Assembly: GCF_014648695.1 (NCBI RefSeq)
Contig: NZ_BMRP01000005.1
Location: forward strand, 129,698-193,697
Reading direction: 5' to 3'
DNA length: 64,000 nucleotides
Source of the DNA: Streptomyces albospinus
GTDB lineage: Bacteria; Actinomycetota; Actinomycetes; Streptomycetales; Streptomycetaceae
The notes below the pieces were generated by a model, which did not search any database, was not told the origin of the DNA, and was given only the letters and a program-made list of their open reading frames with translations. A program made the translations under genes and the position numbers. Of the stretch, positions 51,784-61,226 are shown piece after piece (within the stretch, counting starts at the first letter, position 1; every line of letters starts with the position of its first letter).

Positions 51784-51836
51784 AGGGGAAACATGAGGGG
51801 GGAAATATTTGTCAAGGGGGGAAAACGAGGGGGGAG
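51784..51836. repeat. Clustered G tracts upstream of the XRE regulator
   Basis: Within 53 bp there are four runs of four to six G, each followed by AAA, A or AG (AGGGGAAA, AGGGGGGAAA, AGGGGGGAAAA, AGGGGGGAG). They are spaced 8-11 bases apart on the plus strand, just upstream of the regulator at 51880 and downstream of the divergent ATPase start. The regular spacing could form a G-quadruplex or be a set of direct-repeat operator sites. Nothing else is seen in this gap. Confidence 0.6.
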
Positions 51837-51879
51837 TTAGGGCCAAGATTGGAATCCCCCACCGACTGAGGTCACACTC

Positions 51880-53124
51880 ATGCCAGTAGATCCGTTTGCC
51901 GAGCTACTCCGTCAGCTGCGCCGTGAGGCGGGCCGAACTATGGATGAACAGGCAGACGCGATCAACACGGCCTCGGGCCGGGCGACGGTGACCCGCCGAG
52001 AGGTCAGCCGGTACGAGAACGGTGAAAACGTCCCTACAGATCACACGCTTGGAAACATCGCTGTGGCCTGCGGTGTCCCGCTGGAGCTGCTCCTGCGGGA
52101 GGCGAAGGCCGCCCGCGCCAGGCGGAGAAAGAGGGACGACCGTGAAGGGGAGGACCCGGACGACGTGAAGCGTCGAACGCTCCTTGGGGGCGCCATCATC
52201 GGGGCGGCAGCCGCTGCCGAACCATGGGGTCGACTCGCCTACGCGCTCAGTAAGGGAGCCAGGATCGACCCCGAGTCCGCATCCGTGCTCATCGACCACG
52301 CTGCTGGATTGCATCTGGACGAGCTGAACGAAAGCGCGCGCAGTCTGCAGAACCGGGTCGAGTCACACCTCGACGCGATCACGGCGGCCCTTCCCCGAGC
52401 TGGCGAACATGGGCGGGCGCTGACCATCGCGGCGGGCGAAACCGCTGCCCTTGCCGGATGGGTCGCCTGGGACCTCGGGGAACACGACAAGGCCGCCGCC
52501 TACTACCGAGTGACCTCGGAATGCGCGAAGGAAGCAGGGCACCCGCCGCTGCGTGCCCTTGCGCTGGGCTATGCGAGCTACGGGGCCGCTACCCCAGAGA
52601 AGGCGCTGGAAATGTTGTCACAGGCGGCTCAGGACGTGCGTGGACACGGCAGCGCGACCGCTGCAGCATGGGTGTTAGGGCGGTACGCGGAGGAAGCGGC
52701 CCAATCAGGAGACGATGCCGGCGCTCTCCGGGCCTTGGAACAGGCGCGATTCGCGTACGACTTCGCCAATCACACGAGCGAGCAGGCGTGGGTCCGCTTC
52801 GTGACGCCGTACCGGATGGATTCACTGGCCCTCTCGGTCTACGGCGAACTCAAGCGCCAAGAGCTGACGGTCACAGCGGACTCCGCAGTCAAGCGCCTCG
52901 GTCAGGAGCTTCCTGAATCCGGAGTGGTGGTCCTCGGCGATCTGGCGTCGGCGCTGCTCCGTGGCGGCGACGTAGACCGTGGGGTCTACGTCGCGCGCCA
53001 GTTCGCAGCGGCAGCGGAGTCGAAGCCGAACACTATGGGACGTCATCGGGCGCAGAGCATCGCCGCCTGGCTCCCCGAAACTGAGCGCGATCTGGCTGGC
53101 CACTTGCTGGCGTTCGCGTCGTGA
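51880..53124 (+). CDS. XRE-family regulator with TPR-like C-terminus
   Basis: A 414-residue protein. Residues 5-75 are an XRE helix-turn-helix (FAELLRQLRREAGRTMDEQADAI, VTRREVSRYENGENVP). The C-terminal 300 residues are helical repeats of TPR type. A basic hinge (RARRRKRDDREGE) follows the HTH. Start ATG 51880 has no strong ribosome site but the upstream A-rich/G-rich region may be leader. Together with the divergent ATPase gene it may form a regulatory pair. Confidence 0.88.
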   Translation: MPVDPFAELLRQLRREAGRTMDEQADAINTASGRATVTRREVSRYENGENVPTDHTLGNIAVACGVPLELLLREAKAARARRRKRDDREGEDPDDVKRRTLLGGAIIGAAAAAEPWGRLAYALSKGARIDPESASVLIDHAAGLHLDELNESARSLQNRVESHLDAITAALPRAGEHGRALTIAAGETAALAGWVAWDLGEHDKAAAYYRVTSECAKEAGHPPLRALALGYASYGAATPEKALEMLSQAAQDVRGHGSATAAAWVLGRYAEEAAQSGDDAGALRALEQARFAYDFANHTSEQAWVRFVTPYRMDSLALSVYGELKRQELTVTADSAVKRLGQELPESGVVVLGDLASALLRGGDVDRGVYVARQFAAAAESKPNTMGRHRAQSIAAWLPETERDLAGHLLAFAS

Positions 53125-53174
53125 GCCATCCCGGCGTTCAGGCTCGCTGAGGGCGAAGTGCTGGGTGGCCGGCT

Positions 53175-53501
53175 CTACTGGGGGTGAGTCTCGTCGACCA
53201 CCCAGGACAGGTACGCCTCCGACCCTCCGGTCACGGGCAGCGTGATCCACTGGGGGACGTCATACGGATGCTTCTCGTGCAGCCACGCCTCCAGTGCTGG
53301 GAGGTGGTCTGCCGACGTCATGTACGAGATCCGCCACTCTTGTGCCGCTTCGACCTTCCCCTTCCACCAGTAGAAGGCGGTGATGGGCGCATCGATGTGA
53401 ACGCCCGCTGCCAACTTGCTCTCAACCGCGCCTCGGGCGAGAGCCTTCGCCTGATCCTCGTTGTCACTGGTCGTCTGCGCGATCACGATCTCGTGGGCCA
53501 T
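53175..53501 (-). CDS. cutA: CutA divalent-cation-tolerance protein
   Basis: A 108-residue CutA protein (IVIAQTTSDNEDQAKALARGAVESKLAAGVH, FYWWKGKVEAAQEWRI, HPYDVPQWITLPV), of the trimeric PII-like fold. ATG 53501 has GAGAGGTAG upstream; the longer frame lacks a site. It faces the XRE gene tail to tail across 50 bp. It is a typical small housekeeping protein, here within the island. Confidence 0.93.
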   Translation of the reverse strand: MAHEIVIAQTTSDNEDQAKALARGAVESKLAAGVHIDAPITAFYWWKGKVEAAQEWRISYMTSADHLPALEAWLHEKHPYDVPQWITLPVTGGSEAYLSWVVDETHPQ

Positions 53502-53831
53502 GCGTCTACCTCTCCAGCTCGGGTACCGCGACCCTATCCAGCTGTCCAGCGCGGGCCGACGGGTGGTGGACACCGGCGAGGAGGGGGGATTCACCCACCG
53601 ACCTGATCACTCATGCAGCGGCCCACGATCCCGGGTGGCGAGCGTTGCTTCGCCATCACGGTGAAGGTCCTCTCGTCGAAAAGGTCGCGTAACGGCTTCG
53701 TGGTATCGGCGCGTGCGTGCCCCTCAATGGGGCCGTGGCGGAGAGATCCCTGGTCACTGTCGGGGTTATGCATTGTTCAGCCCACGGCAGACGAGAAAGA
53801 GCCCTAAACGACTGGAACCTCCTCCGAGACC
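53502..53831. other. Intergenic region, no confident gene
   Basis: About 330 bp upstream of cutA (leftward) and the membrane wHTH gene (rightward). Short overlapping frames on both strands (about 60 codons each) have no ribosome site and compete with each other, so neither is called. The region must hold two divergent promoters, and base composition is less G+C-rich near 53640-53700. Confidence 0.4.
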
Positions 53832-54338
53832 ATGTCAACGTACAACGTCCCGGAACACCAGGTCAGCGAAGGGATGTGGGCTCCTGGCGGGCGGCGGCCC
53901 GCCGCGCCACGACAGCCCGCAAAATCCCGCTCGGCCTCGCGACCGAGCACCGACCCCACGGAGGTCCACCTGTCGAACGCTGTTATCCGATCTGCCCGCT
54001 TCACGGCCCCCATCCTCCTGGCGCTCGGCGCCATGAACGCGTGGGCGGCACAACGGACTGAGGACTACGGATCTCTGTCCACGGCGCTGTGCCTGTGCGT
54101 CTGTGCCGCCGGCCTGTTTGGCGAGGATCTGCTCCAACGCGGGTACCGGCGTGACCGCGCGGTCCTCGCGCACGTCGCGGGGCACCCGGGAGCCGCAACT
54201 CGCCATGTGGCCCGAGCCGTCGGAGCCCCTGAGCGCGTCGTCGCCCGAAACCTCGACCGCCTCACCGATGACGGGCTGTTGGTGCTTGTCACTGACGGCG
54301 CGACTCCTGCGCTGCGGTCCTACCGACTGGCGTCGTGA
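53832..54338 (+). CDS. Membrane protein with C-terminal winged helix
   Basis: A 168-residue protein. Residues 50-100 carry two hydrophobic helices (FTAPILLALGAMNAWAA, LSTALCLCVCAAGLFG). The last 65 residues resemble a MarR/ArsR-like winged helix (VLAHVAGHPGAATRHVARAVGA, VVARNLDRLTDDGLLVLV). A downstream start near codon 45 is possible. The location near the excisionase and integrase suggests an element-specific regulator. Function unknown. Confidence 0.6.
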   Translation: MSTYNVPEHQVSEGMWAPGGRRPAAPRQPAKSRSASRPSTDPTEVHLSNAVIRSARFTAPILLALGAMNAWAAQRTEDYGSLSTALCLCVCAAGLFGEDLLQRGYRRDRAVLAHVAGHPGAATRHVARAVGAPERVVARNLDRLTDDGLLVLVTDGATPALRSYRLAS

Positions 54339-54754
54339 CCGACGCCGGAGCAGAGGGCAAGGGACACGCCCTCGTGGCGCAGGGAGATACATAGCAGACG
54401 ATCCCCGGTTAGCGAAACCGGGGACTGTGCGGACCATTGATCTCGTTCGCACTCGGCTGCGCTTGGCGGTGGAGCCGTGTCGGATGCAGTTGACCGTGCC
54501 GTGAACAGGAAAGGAGGCAATGCGCGGCTCGCGGTGACTGCTGCCCTGAAACGCAGCGCCTGTTCGCCAAAGGACAGCGATGCCTCGCCGACTCGGTGAG
54601 GAACCCGGCGTTGCTGATTCCGCTCTGCCGCTCTGCGCGCTTCTTCGCAAGGACCCCGCTTCATGTGCCGATCCGCGATACCCCCTGCCCTTTTTCACCC
54701 CGATGTGTCAGGCCGACGTGTCGGCGACGCCAACCGCGCCGGCGGGGTGGCGTC
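54339..54754. other. Intergenic region upstream of excisionase
   Basis: About 416 bp between the membrane wHTH gene and the excisionase. It includes the perfect inverted repeat at 54403-54423. Open frames in the later part (54580-54750) are low quality, and only the section from GTG 54755 looks like a real excisionase. The promoter and regulatory sites for xis-int probably lie here. Confidence 0.45.
54403..54423. promoter_or_regulatory. Perfect 8-bp inverted repeat hairpin
   Basis: CCCCGGTT, a 5-base loop AGCGA, then AACCGGGG. It lies 65 bp after the wHTH-membrane gene stop and 330 bp before the excisionase start. It could be that gene's terminator (without a following T run) or a protein-binding site for control of integration genes. 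Confidence 0.55.
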
Positions 54755-54952
54755 GTGACAGTGGCGACGCGACCTGGGGCAAAGCTGACAGTCGATGAAG
54801 TGTGCGACGAACTGGGGGTCGCCCGGAGCACCTTCTACGACTGGCGGCAAAAGGGGCGAGGGCCACGCTGCATCCGGCTCCCTAACGGCTCTCTTCGAAT
54901 ACGGCGCAGCGATCTCGAAAACTGGTTGATTGATTGCGAGGACCCTTCCTGA
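54755..54952 (+). CDS. Excisionase-like MerR-type HTH protein
   Basis: A 65-residue protein from GTG 54755 (GGGGTGGC site). It has the excisionase-family pattern LTVDEVCDELGVARSTFYDWRQKG, then PNGSLRIRRSDLENWL, of the AlpA/Xis type that bends DNA to direct integrase. Its stop TGA overlaps the integrase ATG (TGATG), so both are translated together as in many actinobacterial integrative elements. Confidence 0.85.
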   Translation: MTVATRPGAKLTVDEVCDELGVARSTFYDWRQKGRGPRCIRLPNGSLRIRRSDLENWLIDCEDPS

Positions 54953-56343
54953 TGGACACCAGTTCGCTGGACGTTCGTTTTTATCCAATCGAGACGAACA
55001 AGCGGGCCAAGGGCAATAGCTATACCGTCCGTTGGAAGGTCGCTTACAAGAAGCACAGCAAGACCTACAAGAAGTCCGCTGTCGCTGACGACGAACGTTC
55101 GAAGCTCATGGCCGCACACCGGAAGCGTGAGCCATTCGACATCGAGCTGGGTCTGCCGGTCTCCTGGTCGTCCAAGGCAGCCGAGGTGAACTGGTTCCAG
55201 TTCGCCATCGAGTACGTCGACTGGAAATGGCCGCGCGCCTCTGGCAACACCCGCAAGAACATGGCCAAGGCGCTGACACCGGCGACCATCGCCCTGCTGC
55301 GCACGCCGCCGCCAGCCCACTTCGAGCCGATGAAGGTCCGCCGAGCGCTGCGGGAGTACGCCTTCAACGTCAACCGGCGGAACGATCCCGACGAGCGCAT
55401 CCCAGATGAGGTCCAGACGATCCTCGACTGGATCAAGCGCAACTCCCTCCCGATGAGCGCCTGGGAGAAGGTCGAGAACGTCGACAAGGTCGTCACTGCT
55501 CTCAGCACCCTGCTGGACGGCACCGCAGCAGCGGCCAGCTCGATCACGCGCAACGACCGGATCATGAACCTGGTCATGGACTACGCCATCAGGCACAACT
55601 ACCTGAAGGCCAATCCGCTTCCTAAGGGAAAGGCGCGCAGCGCTCCGAAGGTGGCCCAGGCCATCGACAAGCGATGCCTGCTGAACCGCGACCTGGTCGC
55701 GAAGATGCTGGACTGGATAGGCAGGCGTCCGCGTCGCGGACGCCTCTACCGAGCCTTCTTCGCAACCCTCTACTTCGCGGGCTTGCGTCCGGAGGAAGCC
55801 GTCGCTCTCCGAGTCGGGGACGCCACGCTGCCGGAGACCGGCTGGGGTGAGTTCCTCGTCCATGAGGCCCAGCCCGAAGTGGGCAGCCAGTGGACCGACA
55901 CCGGCGAGGTCCATGAGGAACGTGACCTCAAGGGCCGAGGGGAAGGCGACACGCGCACTGTCCCCATTCACCCCTCCCTCGTCGCGATCCTCCTGGAGAT
56001 CATCAAGGAGTACGACCTCAAGCCGGCCGACCTCCTCTTCCCTGGCGAGAAGGGCGACATGCTTGCGGGCTCGGTGTTCCGGCGCGTGTGGAATAAGGCA
56101 CGCAAGGCTGTCGTGCCTGAGCACCTGTTTAAGACGCCAACGGGGAAGCGCCCGTACGACCTGCGCCACACCTGCCTGACGACGTGGCTCAACAGCAACA
56201 TCCCGCCCGCCCAGGTCGCCGAATGGGCTGGCAACAGCGTGCCGGTCCTGCTGGCCATTTATGCACGCTGCATCGTCGGTCAGCTGGATGACTACCTCAA
56301 ACGGATCGAAGGCGTCCAAGACCTACCAAAGGTGGCGGCGTGA
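54952..56343 (+). CDS. int: Site-specific tyrosine recombinase (integrase)
   Basis: A 463-residue tyrosine integrase. The catalytic Arg I lies in FAGLRPEEAVALRVGD, the second Arg box is YDLRHTCLTTWLNS, then AEWAGNSVPVLLAIYARC holds the Trp/His-position and nucleophile Tyr. An N-terminal arm-binding and core-binding region precede. It is coupled to the excisionase gene and ends 250 bp before the tRNA-Arg gene. The tRNA 3' end faces it, the classic arrangement for site-specific insertion at a tRNA gene. Confidence 0.93.
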   Translation: MDTSSLDVRFYPIETNKRAKGNSYTVRWKVAYKKHSKTYKKSAVADDERSKLMAAHRKREPFDIELGLPVSWSSKAAEVNWFQFAIEYVDWKWPRASGNTRKNMAKALTPATIALLRTPPPAHFEPMKVRRALREYAFNVNRRNDPDERIPDEVQTILDWIKRNSLPMSAWEKVENVDKVVTALSTLLDGTAAAASSITRNDRIMNLVMDYAIRHNYLKANPLPKGKARSAPKVAQAIDKRCLLNRDLVAKMLDWIGRRPRRGRLYRAFFATLYFAGLRPEEAVALRVGDATLPETGWGEFLVHEAQPEVGSQWTDTGEVHEERDLKGRGEGDTRTVPIHPSLVAILLEIIKEYDLKPADLLFPGEKGDMLAGSVFRRVWNKARKAVVPEHLFKTPTGKRPYDLRHTCLTTWLNSNIPPAQVAEWAGNSVPVLLAIYARCIVGQLDDYLKRIEGVQDLPKVAA

Positions 56344-56436
56344 AGAGCGGCCTCGGAACCCTGCGAACAGCGGGCTCCGGGGCCGCTCTGCTGCGTGCCG
56401 GGAGGGGCTGGAGGGCCTTCCCGGGCCCCCGATTTT

Positions 56437-56455
56437 GTGGGACGTATGTGGGACG
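56437..56455. repeat. Direct repeat GTGGGACG x2, likely integrase arm sites
   Basis: GTGGGACG occurs twice, 3 bases apart (TAT), between the integrase gene and the tRNA gene. Short direct repeats at this place are typical of integrase arm-type binding sites of the attachment region. The function is inferred from position only. Confidence 0.45.
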
Positions 56456-56490
56456 GACACCCGTAGAAACCCGGTTTTGGCCGGTGTCAG

Positions 56491-56525
56491 CCGGACTCCG
56501 CCCTCGCTGGAGGGAGGGAGTCCGG
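56491..56525. terminator. Hairpin downstream of integrase
   Basis: A 9-bp perfect inverted repeat (CCGGACTCC / GGAGTCCGG) with a 17-base purine-rich loop, 148 bp after the integrase stop. There is no strong T run, as is common in Streptomyces. Likely the integrase terminator, though a role in the attachment region is possible. Confidence 0.5.
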
Positions 56526-56592
56526 TTCGTCTCAGTGATCAGTCAGACGCGATCTGACCTGCGAATATGTCGCCAATCTGACAAGGCGTCAG

Positions 56593-56640
56593 TGGCGCCC
56601 CCGGCAGGACTCGAACCTGCGGCCAAGCGCTTAGAAGGCA
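56593..56640. other. Probable attachment site of the element (tRNA 3' half)
   Basis: Integrase of this type recombines in the 3' half of a tRNA gene. The tRNA 3' portion here adjoins the element (int gene at 54952-56343). The partner att copy should be a direct repeat of this segment further left. I did not find a second copy in the window, so the left end probably lies beyond base 1. Confidence 0.5.
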
Positions 56641-56668
56641 CCTGCTCTATCCACTGAGCTACGGGGGC
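56593..56668 (-). tRNA. tRNA-Arg (TCT anticodon), CCA encoded
   Basis: The reverse complement folds as a complete cloverleaf: acceptor GCCCCCG/CGGGGGC with discriminator G; D-arm GCTC...AGC; anticodon loop CTTCTAA (anticodon TCT); T-arm GCAGG TTCGAGT CCTGC; CCA encoded at 56593-56595. The 3' end points toward the integrase, and the tRNA is intact, so it is the reconstituted target of the element. It would read AGA codons, which are rare in Streptomyces. Confidence 0.96.
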
Positions 56669-56971
56669 CGGGTGGTGGGTGTGGATCACGGACCGCGGAC
56701 CAGGATAGAGGTCCGGGTACCTCGTCCCGGTTGCTTCACCTCCGTGGCACGTTGTGGAGGTTCGGTGAAGCGATCCCGATAATCGCAGGCAGGTACGAAT
56801 CCTGCACGGCTTTTGGCGTTTCGTGCGGCGGGTGTTGTGCAGTCGTTATGCCTGCGTCTCGGTTGTCCCGAACGTTCCGTGTGTCACTCGCCCCGTTCTG
56901 TGCGGGTTCTCGCGGCGCGCACAAGGGGTTATACGCTTCAAAAACCCATCGAAATTGGGCATTCTGCACAT

Positions 56972-58750
56972 GTGGCGACCTTGGACGTAGGACCCCGACT
57001 GATCGACGCCCTGTCCGTTCTGCGTGACCGCGTCGACGCCGCACGCTTTCCACTGCCGCTTCGGGGCGCCGCCCGGGCCCGGCGAAACCGGGCCGAACTG
57101 CTCGCCCAGCTCGACGACTATGTGATTCCCCGTCTGCGCGCCCCTAAGGCACCTCTCCTCGCCGTCGTCGGCGGCTCCACCGGGGCGGGCAAGTCCACCC
57201 TGGTCAATTCGCTGGTCGGGCGGCGGGTCTCGGAGGCCGGGGTGCTGCGCCCGACGACCCGTATGCCGGTGCTGGTGTGCCATCCCGACGATCACCGCTG
57301 GTTCGCCGGGCAGCGGGTGCTGCCGGGGCTCACCCGGGTGTGGGTGCCGGAACAGGACGGCGGGGAGGGGAGCGGGCGGGGTTCCTACGAGGGTGCCGCA
57401 AGCGGCGGCTGCGGCACCGGCGACCCGGGGATGCCGACCGTGCGGATCGAGACGGATCCCGCGCTGCCCAGCGGGCTCGCGCTGCTGGACGCCCCGGACA
57501 TCGACTCGCTGGTCGCCGGCAACCGGGAGCTGGCCGCCGAGCTGATCTGCGCGGCCGACGTCTGGGTGCTGGTCACCACGGCCGCCCGTTACGCGGATGC
57601 GGTGCCCTGGCATCTGCTGCGGACGGCCAAGGAGTACGACGTCACGCTGGTGACGGTGCTGGACCGGGTGCCGCACCAGATCGCCCCCGACATCTCCGCC
57701 CGGTACGCCGAACTGCTCCAGCGGGCCGGGCTCGGCCACGTCCCCCGCTTCACCATTCCCGAACTGCCCGAGTCGGCCGGCGGGGGCCGCGGACTGCTGC
57801 CCGCCACGGCGGTCGCCGGGCTGCGCGAGTGGCTGGGGTGGCACGCCCAGGACCCTGTCGCCCGTACTGCCGCCGCGGACCGCACGGCGTCCGGCGCACT
57901 CGCCTCGCTGCGCAGCCGGCTCCCCGCGCTCGCCGGGGCCGCCGCTGCGCAGCACGCCGCCGCGCTGCGGCTGGCCGGCCGGGTCGAGGAGGCGTACGAG
58001 GCGGCGGCGGAGCGGGTGCGGCGGGAGGTCGCGGCCGGCGAGGTACTGGCCGGGGACGCGCGCGCCCACTGGCACGAGCACCCCCGCGGCGGCCGGGCCG
58101 ACGAACTGCTGGACGCGCTGACCCATGGATTGACGGCGCTGCTGGCGTGCGCCGTCGCGGAGGCGGACGAGCGGGCCGCGGACGCCTGGCGGCGCGACCC
58201 CGCGGCGGCGGACGTCCGGCTGGCGGCGGCGGGCGCCACAGGGGCGGACGGGCGGCTCGGGGTGGTCATCCGGCGCTGGCGGCGCTGCCTGGAGGAGCTC
58301 GCCGACGAGGAGACCCGCGAGGCGCGCGGCGGCCAGGCCGGTGAACGGGCCGGCTCGGTGGCGGCGGAGGAGTCGGCGGCGCTGCTGGCCACCGCGCTGC
58401 TCGGCGGTCGCCGCGCCCGTACGGCGGGCGAGAACCTCGCGGACCTCTTGGGGGCGCAGAGCGCGCTGCGGCTGTGCGACCGGGGCAGCCGGCTGCTGAC
58501 CACGTATCTGGAGCGCGCCCTGTCCGGCGAACGGGAGCGGCGGCTGGCCCCCTTGGACCCGCTGACCGTGCCACCGGACCAGCAGGCCGAGCTGATCGCC
58601 GCGCTGTCCGTATTGCAGAAGGAGAGAGCGCGGAAGGAGAAGGACCACCTCAAGGGCCACGAGGGCCACGAGGGCCAGAGGGCCCACAGGGATCTCGGGG
58701 ATCCCCATGACAAGGCGGTCGTGTGCGAGCGGGAGGCGGTGACGGGGTGA
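56972..58750 (+). CDS. Dynamin-like GTPase (1)
   Basis: A 592-residue GTPase with Walker [18 protein letters not shown] near residue 65, a Thr switch I (RPTTRMPVL), G3 LDAPDID and a G4-like TVLDRVP. It is related to the dynamin/YfjP family of large GTPases that, in Streptomyces, are found as a pair. GTG 56972 is the best start by protein pattern, though no strong ribosome site is seen. Overlaps its partner by GTGA. This marks the start of core chromosome right of the tRNA. Confidence 0.85.
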   Translation: MATLDVGPRLIDALSVLRDRVDAARFPLPLRGAARARRNRAELLAQLDDYVIPRLRAPKAPLLAVVGGSTGAGKSTLVNSLVGRRVSEAGVLRPTTRMPVLVCHPDDHRWFAGQRVLPGLTRVWVPEQDGGEGSGRGSYEGAASGGCGTGDPGMPTVRIETDPALPSGLALLDAPDIDSLVAGNRELAAELICAADVWVLVTTAARYADAVPWHLLRTAKEYDVTLVTVLDRVPHQIAPDISARYAELLQRAGLGHVPRFTIPELPESAGGGRGLLPATAVAGLREWLGWHAQDPVARTAAADRTASGALASLRSRLPALAGAAAAQHAAALRLAGRVEEAYEAAAERVRREVAAGEVLAGDARAHWHEHPRGGRADELLDALTHGLTALLACAVAEADERAADAWRRDPAAADVRLAAAGATGADGRLGVVIRRWRRCLEELADEETREARGGQAGERAGSVAAEESAALLATALLGGRRARTAGENLADLLGAQSALRLCDRGSRLLTTYLERALSGERERRLAPLDPLTVPPDQQAELIAALSVLQKERARKEKDHLKGHEGHEGQRAHRDLGDPHDKAVVCEREAVTG

Positions 58751-60906
58751 CGGACTCCGAGGAGCAGCGGGCGGCGGGCGGGGACGGTGCGGGCACGGCA
58801 TGGGACGACGGGGTGATCGCCCGGCGGGTGCGCGGCGGGGACGCGCGGATCGAGGCGCAGGACGCGGAGCCCGTCGTGCCGGGGGCCCGTGCGAAGGCCG
58901 GTCCGGACGCCGCGGAGACGCCGGAAGCAGCGGTTCGGGCGGGTCTCCGGCAGGCGGACCTCCAGGGAGACCTCCAGGAGGACGAGGCCAGTGCGAACGG
59001 CCGGGACGAGGGAGGTATCGGGGCCGGCGGGTACAAGTGGGTGCCCGGCGGCGCGCGGCGGGTGGCGGCGGAGGGGCTGCGTCCCCGCTTGGAGGCGCTG
59101 CGCGAGCTGATCGCGCTGTCCCGGACCCGGCTGGACGGGGCGGTGCTGGACGAGGCGGGGCGGGTACTGGAGGCGGCCGACGAGCGCTACCGGCTGTCCG
59201 GCGAGCACACCGTGGTCGCCATCGCGGGGGCGACCGGCAGCGGCAAGTCGTCGCTCTTCAACGCGCTGGCCGGGGCGAACCGTTCGCAGGTCGGCGCGCG
59301 CCGGCCGACGACCGGTGAACCGGTGGCGTGCGTCTGGTCGGGCGGCAGGCCGGGGGCGGACGGGCTGCTGCGGCGGCTGGGGGTTCCGGTGCACCGCCGC
59401 CACATCCCCGGGGAGGGCGCTCAGGAGCTGCGCGGCCTCGTCCTGCTCGACCTTCCCGACCACGACTCCTCGGACACCGCGAACCGCGAACAGGTCGACC
59501 GGATGCTGGAGTTGGTGGACGCGGTGATCTGGGTGGTGGACCCGGAGAAATACGCGGACGCGGTGCTGCACGAGCGGTATCTGCGGCCCCTGGCGGGCTA
59601 CGCCGAGGTCACCTTCGTGGTGCTCAACCAGGTCGACCGGCTGCCCGGGGACGCCGCCGACCAGGTCGTGGACGATCTGCGCCGGCTGCTGGACGAGGAC
59701 GGGCTGGCGCTCGGCGAGCACGGGGAACCCGGCGCGGCGGTGCTGGCGCTGTCCGCGGCGACCGGCGAGGGAGTGGCGGAACTACGGGAGGCCCTGGGCC
59801 AGTTCGTCGCGGAGCGGGGCGCGGCGGACCGCCGGCTGACGGCCGATGTGGACGCCGCGGCCGAGCGGCTGCGTTCGGTGTATGTGGCGGAGCGCCGGGT
59901 CGGGTTGACCGAACGGGCTCGTGAGGAGTTCGACGGCCGGCTGGCCGAGGCGGTGGGCGCGGCGGCCACCGGGCGCGCCGCGGAACGGGACTGGCTCCGG
60001 CACGCGGAGCGGGCCTGCGGGTCGCCGTGGTCGCGGTTGCGCGGCCGTCGAGGCGGTCGGGGGAGTGGCCGGAGGAGCGGTCGGAGGGGCGGTTCGCGGG
60101 CCCGGCGGAAGGAAGGGGCGGCCGGGGCCGGCGGGACGGGCACCGGCGCGGGGCCCGCTACTTCTCCTTCAGGGGCTGCTGCTTCGGGGCCTGCGACGTC
60201 AGGTTCCGCTTCGGGTCCCGCTTCGGGCCCTGCTTCGGGTCCTGCTTCAGGTTCTGCTTCGGGGCGGGCCACCGGTGGGCGCGCCGGTGCCGTGCGGGGC
60301 GGTTCCGCACGGGGCGGTTCCGCGCGGCGTGGCCTCGTAGGGGCTGATGGTGTACGGACCGGCGACGGCCGGGCTGCCGCGCGGCCGGTGGTGGAGCAGG
60401 CGGTGCGGGCCGTGGCGGAGGATGCCGCGCGGGGGCTGCCGACGCCGTGGGCGCAGGCGGTGCAGGAGGCGGCGGTGCGGGGCGCGGGCGGGCTGCCGGA
60501 GGCGCTGGACGCGGTGGCTGCCGAGGCCGAGGAATCGTTGCGGCAGGGGCCGGCCGTGAAGCCGCGGTGGTGGACGGTGGCGGCGGCGGTGCAGGGGCTG
60601 CTGTTCGTGCTGCAAGTGGTGGGCGTGCTCTGGCTGCTGGGGGCGGCGACGGGCGTGACGAACGCCGCCGGCTGGCCGGCCGGGCTGCTGCCTGCCGCTG
60701 TCGGTTCGGTGGGCGGCCCGGCGCTGACCTGGTTGTGCGGGGCGGTGGCGCGCGGCCCGGCCCGGCGGTACGGGCAGGAGGCCGAGCGGCGGCTGCGGGG
60801 CGCGGCGGCCGGGTGCGGGCGGGCGCGGGTACTGGAGCCGGTCGCGGCCGAACTGCTGCGGTACCGCGAGGTGCGGGAGCAGTACGCGGTGGCGTCGGGC
60901 GTGTGA
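58747..60906 (+). CDS. Dynamin-like GTPase (2) with C-terminal membrane helices
   Basis: A 719-residue GTPase. G1 [16 protein letters not shown] lies near residue 160, G2 RRPTTGEP, G3 DLPDHDS and G4 NQVDRLP. The first 110 residues and residues 430-530 are low complexity, the latter including a 12-bp repeat stretch (Ser/Ala/Gly/Pro). Two helices near the C-terminus ([17 protein letters not shown] and [18 protein letters not shown]) anchor it in the membrane. GTG 58747 overlaps the stop of the first GTPase gene (GTGA), so the two proteins likely act together in the membrane. Confidence 0.9.
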   Translation: MTDSEEQRAAGGDGAGTAWDDGVIARRVRGGDARIEAQDAEPVVPGARAKAGPDAAETPEAAVRAGLRQADLQGDLQEDEASANGRDEGGIGAGGYKWVPGGARRVAAEGLRPRLEALRELIALSRTRLDGAVLDEAGRVLEAADERYRLSGEHTVVAIAGATGSGKSSLFNALAGANRSQVGARRPTTGEPVACVWSGGRPGADGLLRRLGVPVHRRHIPGEGAQELRGLVLLDLPDHDSSDTANREQVDRMLELVDAVIWVVDPEKYADAVLHERYLRPLAGYAEVTFVVLNQVDRLPGDAADQVVDDLRRLLDEDGLALGEHGEPGAAVLALSAATGEGVAELREALGQFVAERGAADRRLTADVDAAAERLRSVYVAERRVGLTERAREEFDGRLAEAVGAAATGRAAERDWLRHAERACGSPWSRLRGRRGGRGSGRRSGRRGGSRARRKEGAAGAGGTGTGAGPATSPSGAAASGPATSGSASGPASGPASGPASGSASGRATGGRAGAVRGGSARGGSARRGLVGADGVRTGDGRAAARPVVEQAVRAVAEDAARGLPTPWAQAVQEAAVRGAGGLPEALDAVAAEAEESLRQGPAVKPRWWTVAAAVQGLLFVLQVVGVLWLLGAATGVTNAAGWPAGLLPAAVGSVGGPALTWLCGAVARGPARRYGQEAERRLRGAAAGCGRARVLEPVAAELLRYREVREQYAVASGV
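60205..60264 (+). repeat. 12-bp coding repeat, five units
   Basis: Five units of about 12 bp (consensus CCTGCTTCGGGT with variants), coding for Ser/Pro-Ala-Ser-Gly blocks in the linker of the second GTPase. Such repeats are prone to length change by slippage. The linker probably varies between strains. Confidence 0.75.
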
Positions 60907-61030
60907 CGCAGGGCGGGAGGGGGCGCGGCCTCACCCTTCCCGGTGACGGAGTTGTCCACATACGGTCTGTCGTCCACAGCCCGCAGCGGCCGAAGCCGCG
61001 GCGGTGCAGCATGAGTTCAACGCAACGCAA

Positions 61031-61060
61031 CGCGGTGCAGCACAGCGCGGTGCAGCACAG
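61031..61060. repeat. 15-bp perfect tandem duplication
   Basis: CGCGGTGCAGCACAG occurs twice without spacer (61031-61045 and 61046-61060), inside a purine/C-rich stretch of further partial copies. Function unknown. Confidence 0.8.
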
Positions 61061-61104
61061 CGCACGGCAACGCAGCGCGACGTGGCACAAGCATTGCGTG
61101 CGCC

Positions 61105-61160
61105 CAGGGACCTGGCATTCAGAGATCCGGCACGCAGGGACCTGGCATTCGGAGATGCGG
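61105..61160. repeat. Imperfect 26-bp direct repeat, 30-bp period
   Basis: Two copies of CAGGGACCTGGCATTC followed by (A/G)GAGAT(C/G)CGG, at 61105-61130 and 61135-61160, differing at two positions. They lie 70 bp before the SSB start and could be operator sites for SSB expression. Confidence 0.7.
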
Positions 61161-61226
61161 CGCCCGGGGAGATCACAGCGGGAGCCACAGAGATACGCCG
61201 TAAAGGGCGGACGGGGGGAACCTTCC

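Larger units (their letters stand above)
60907..61226. other. Repeat-rich intergenic region upstream of SSB
   Basis: About 320 bp between the GTPase stop and the SSB start. Only repeat-rich sequence is seen, including a perfect 15-bp tandem duplication at 61031-61060 and a longer imperfect direct repeat at 61105-61160. No convincing gene. The SSB promoter and ribosome site (GGGGGGAACC) are at the right end. Confidence 0.5.

Noticed and set aside
53591..53773. 60-codon minus-strand frame upstream of cutA
   Set aside because: No ribosome site, and a competing frame of similar length lies on the other strand.
57589..59721. 710-codon minus-strand frame over the GTPase pair
   Set aside because: Antisense to two proteins with complete G motifs; shadow frame.
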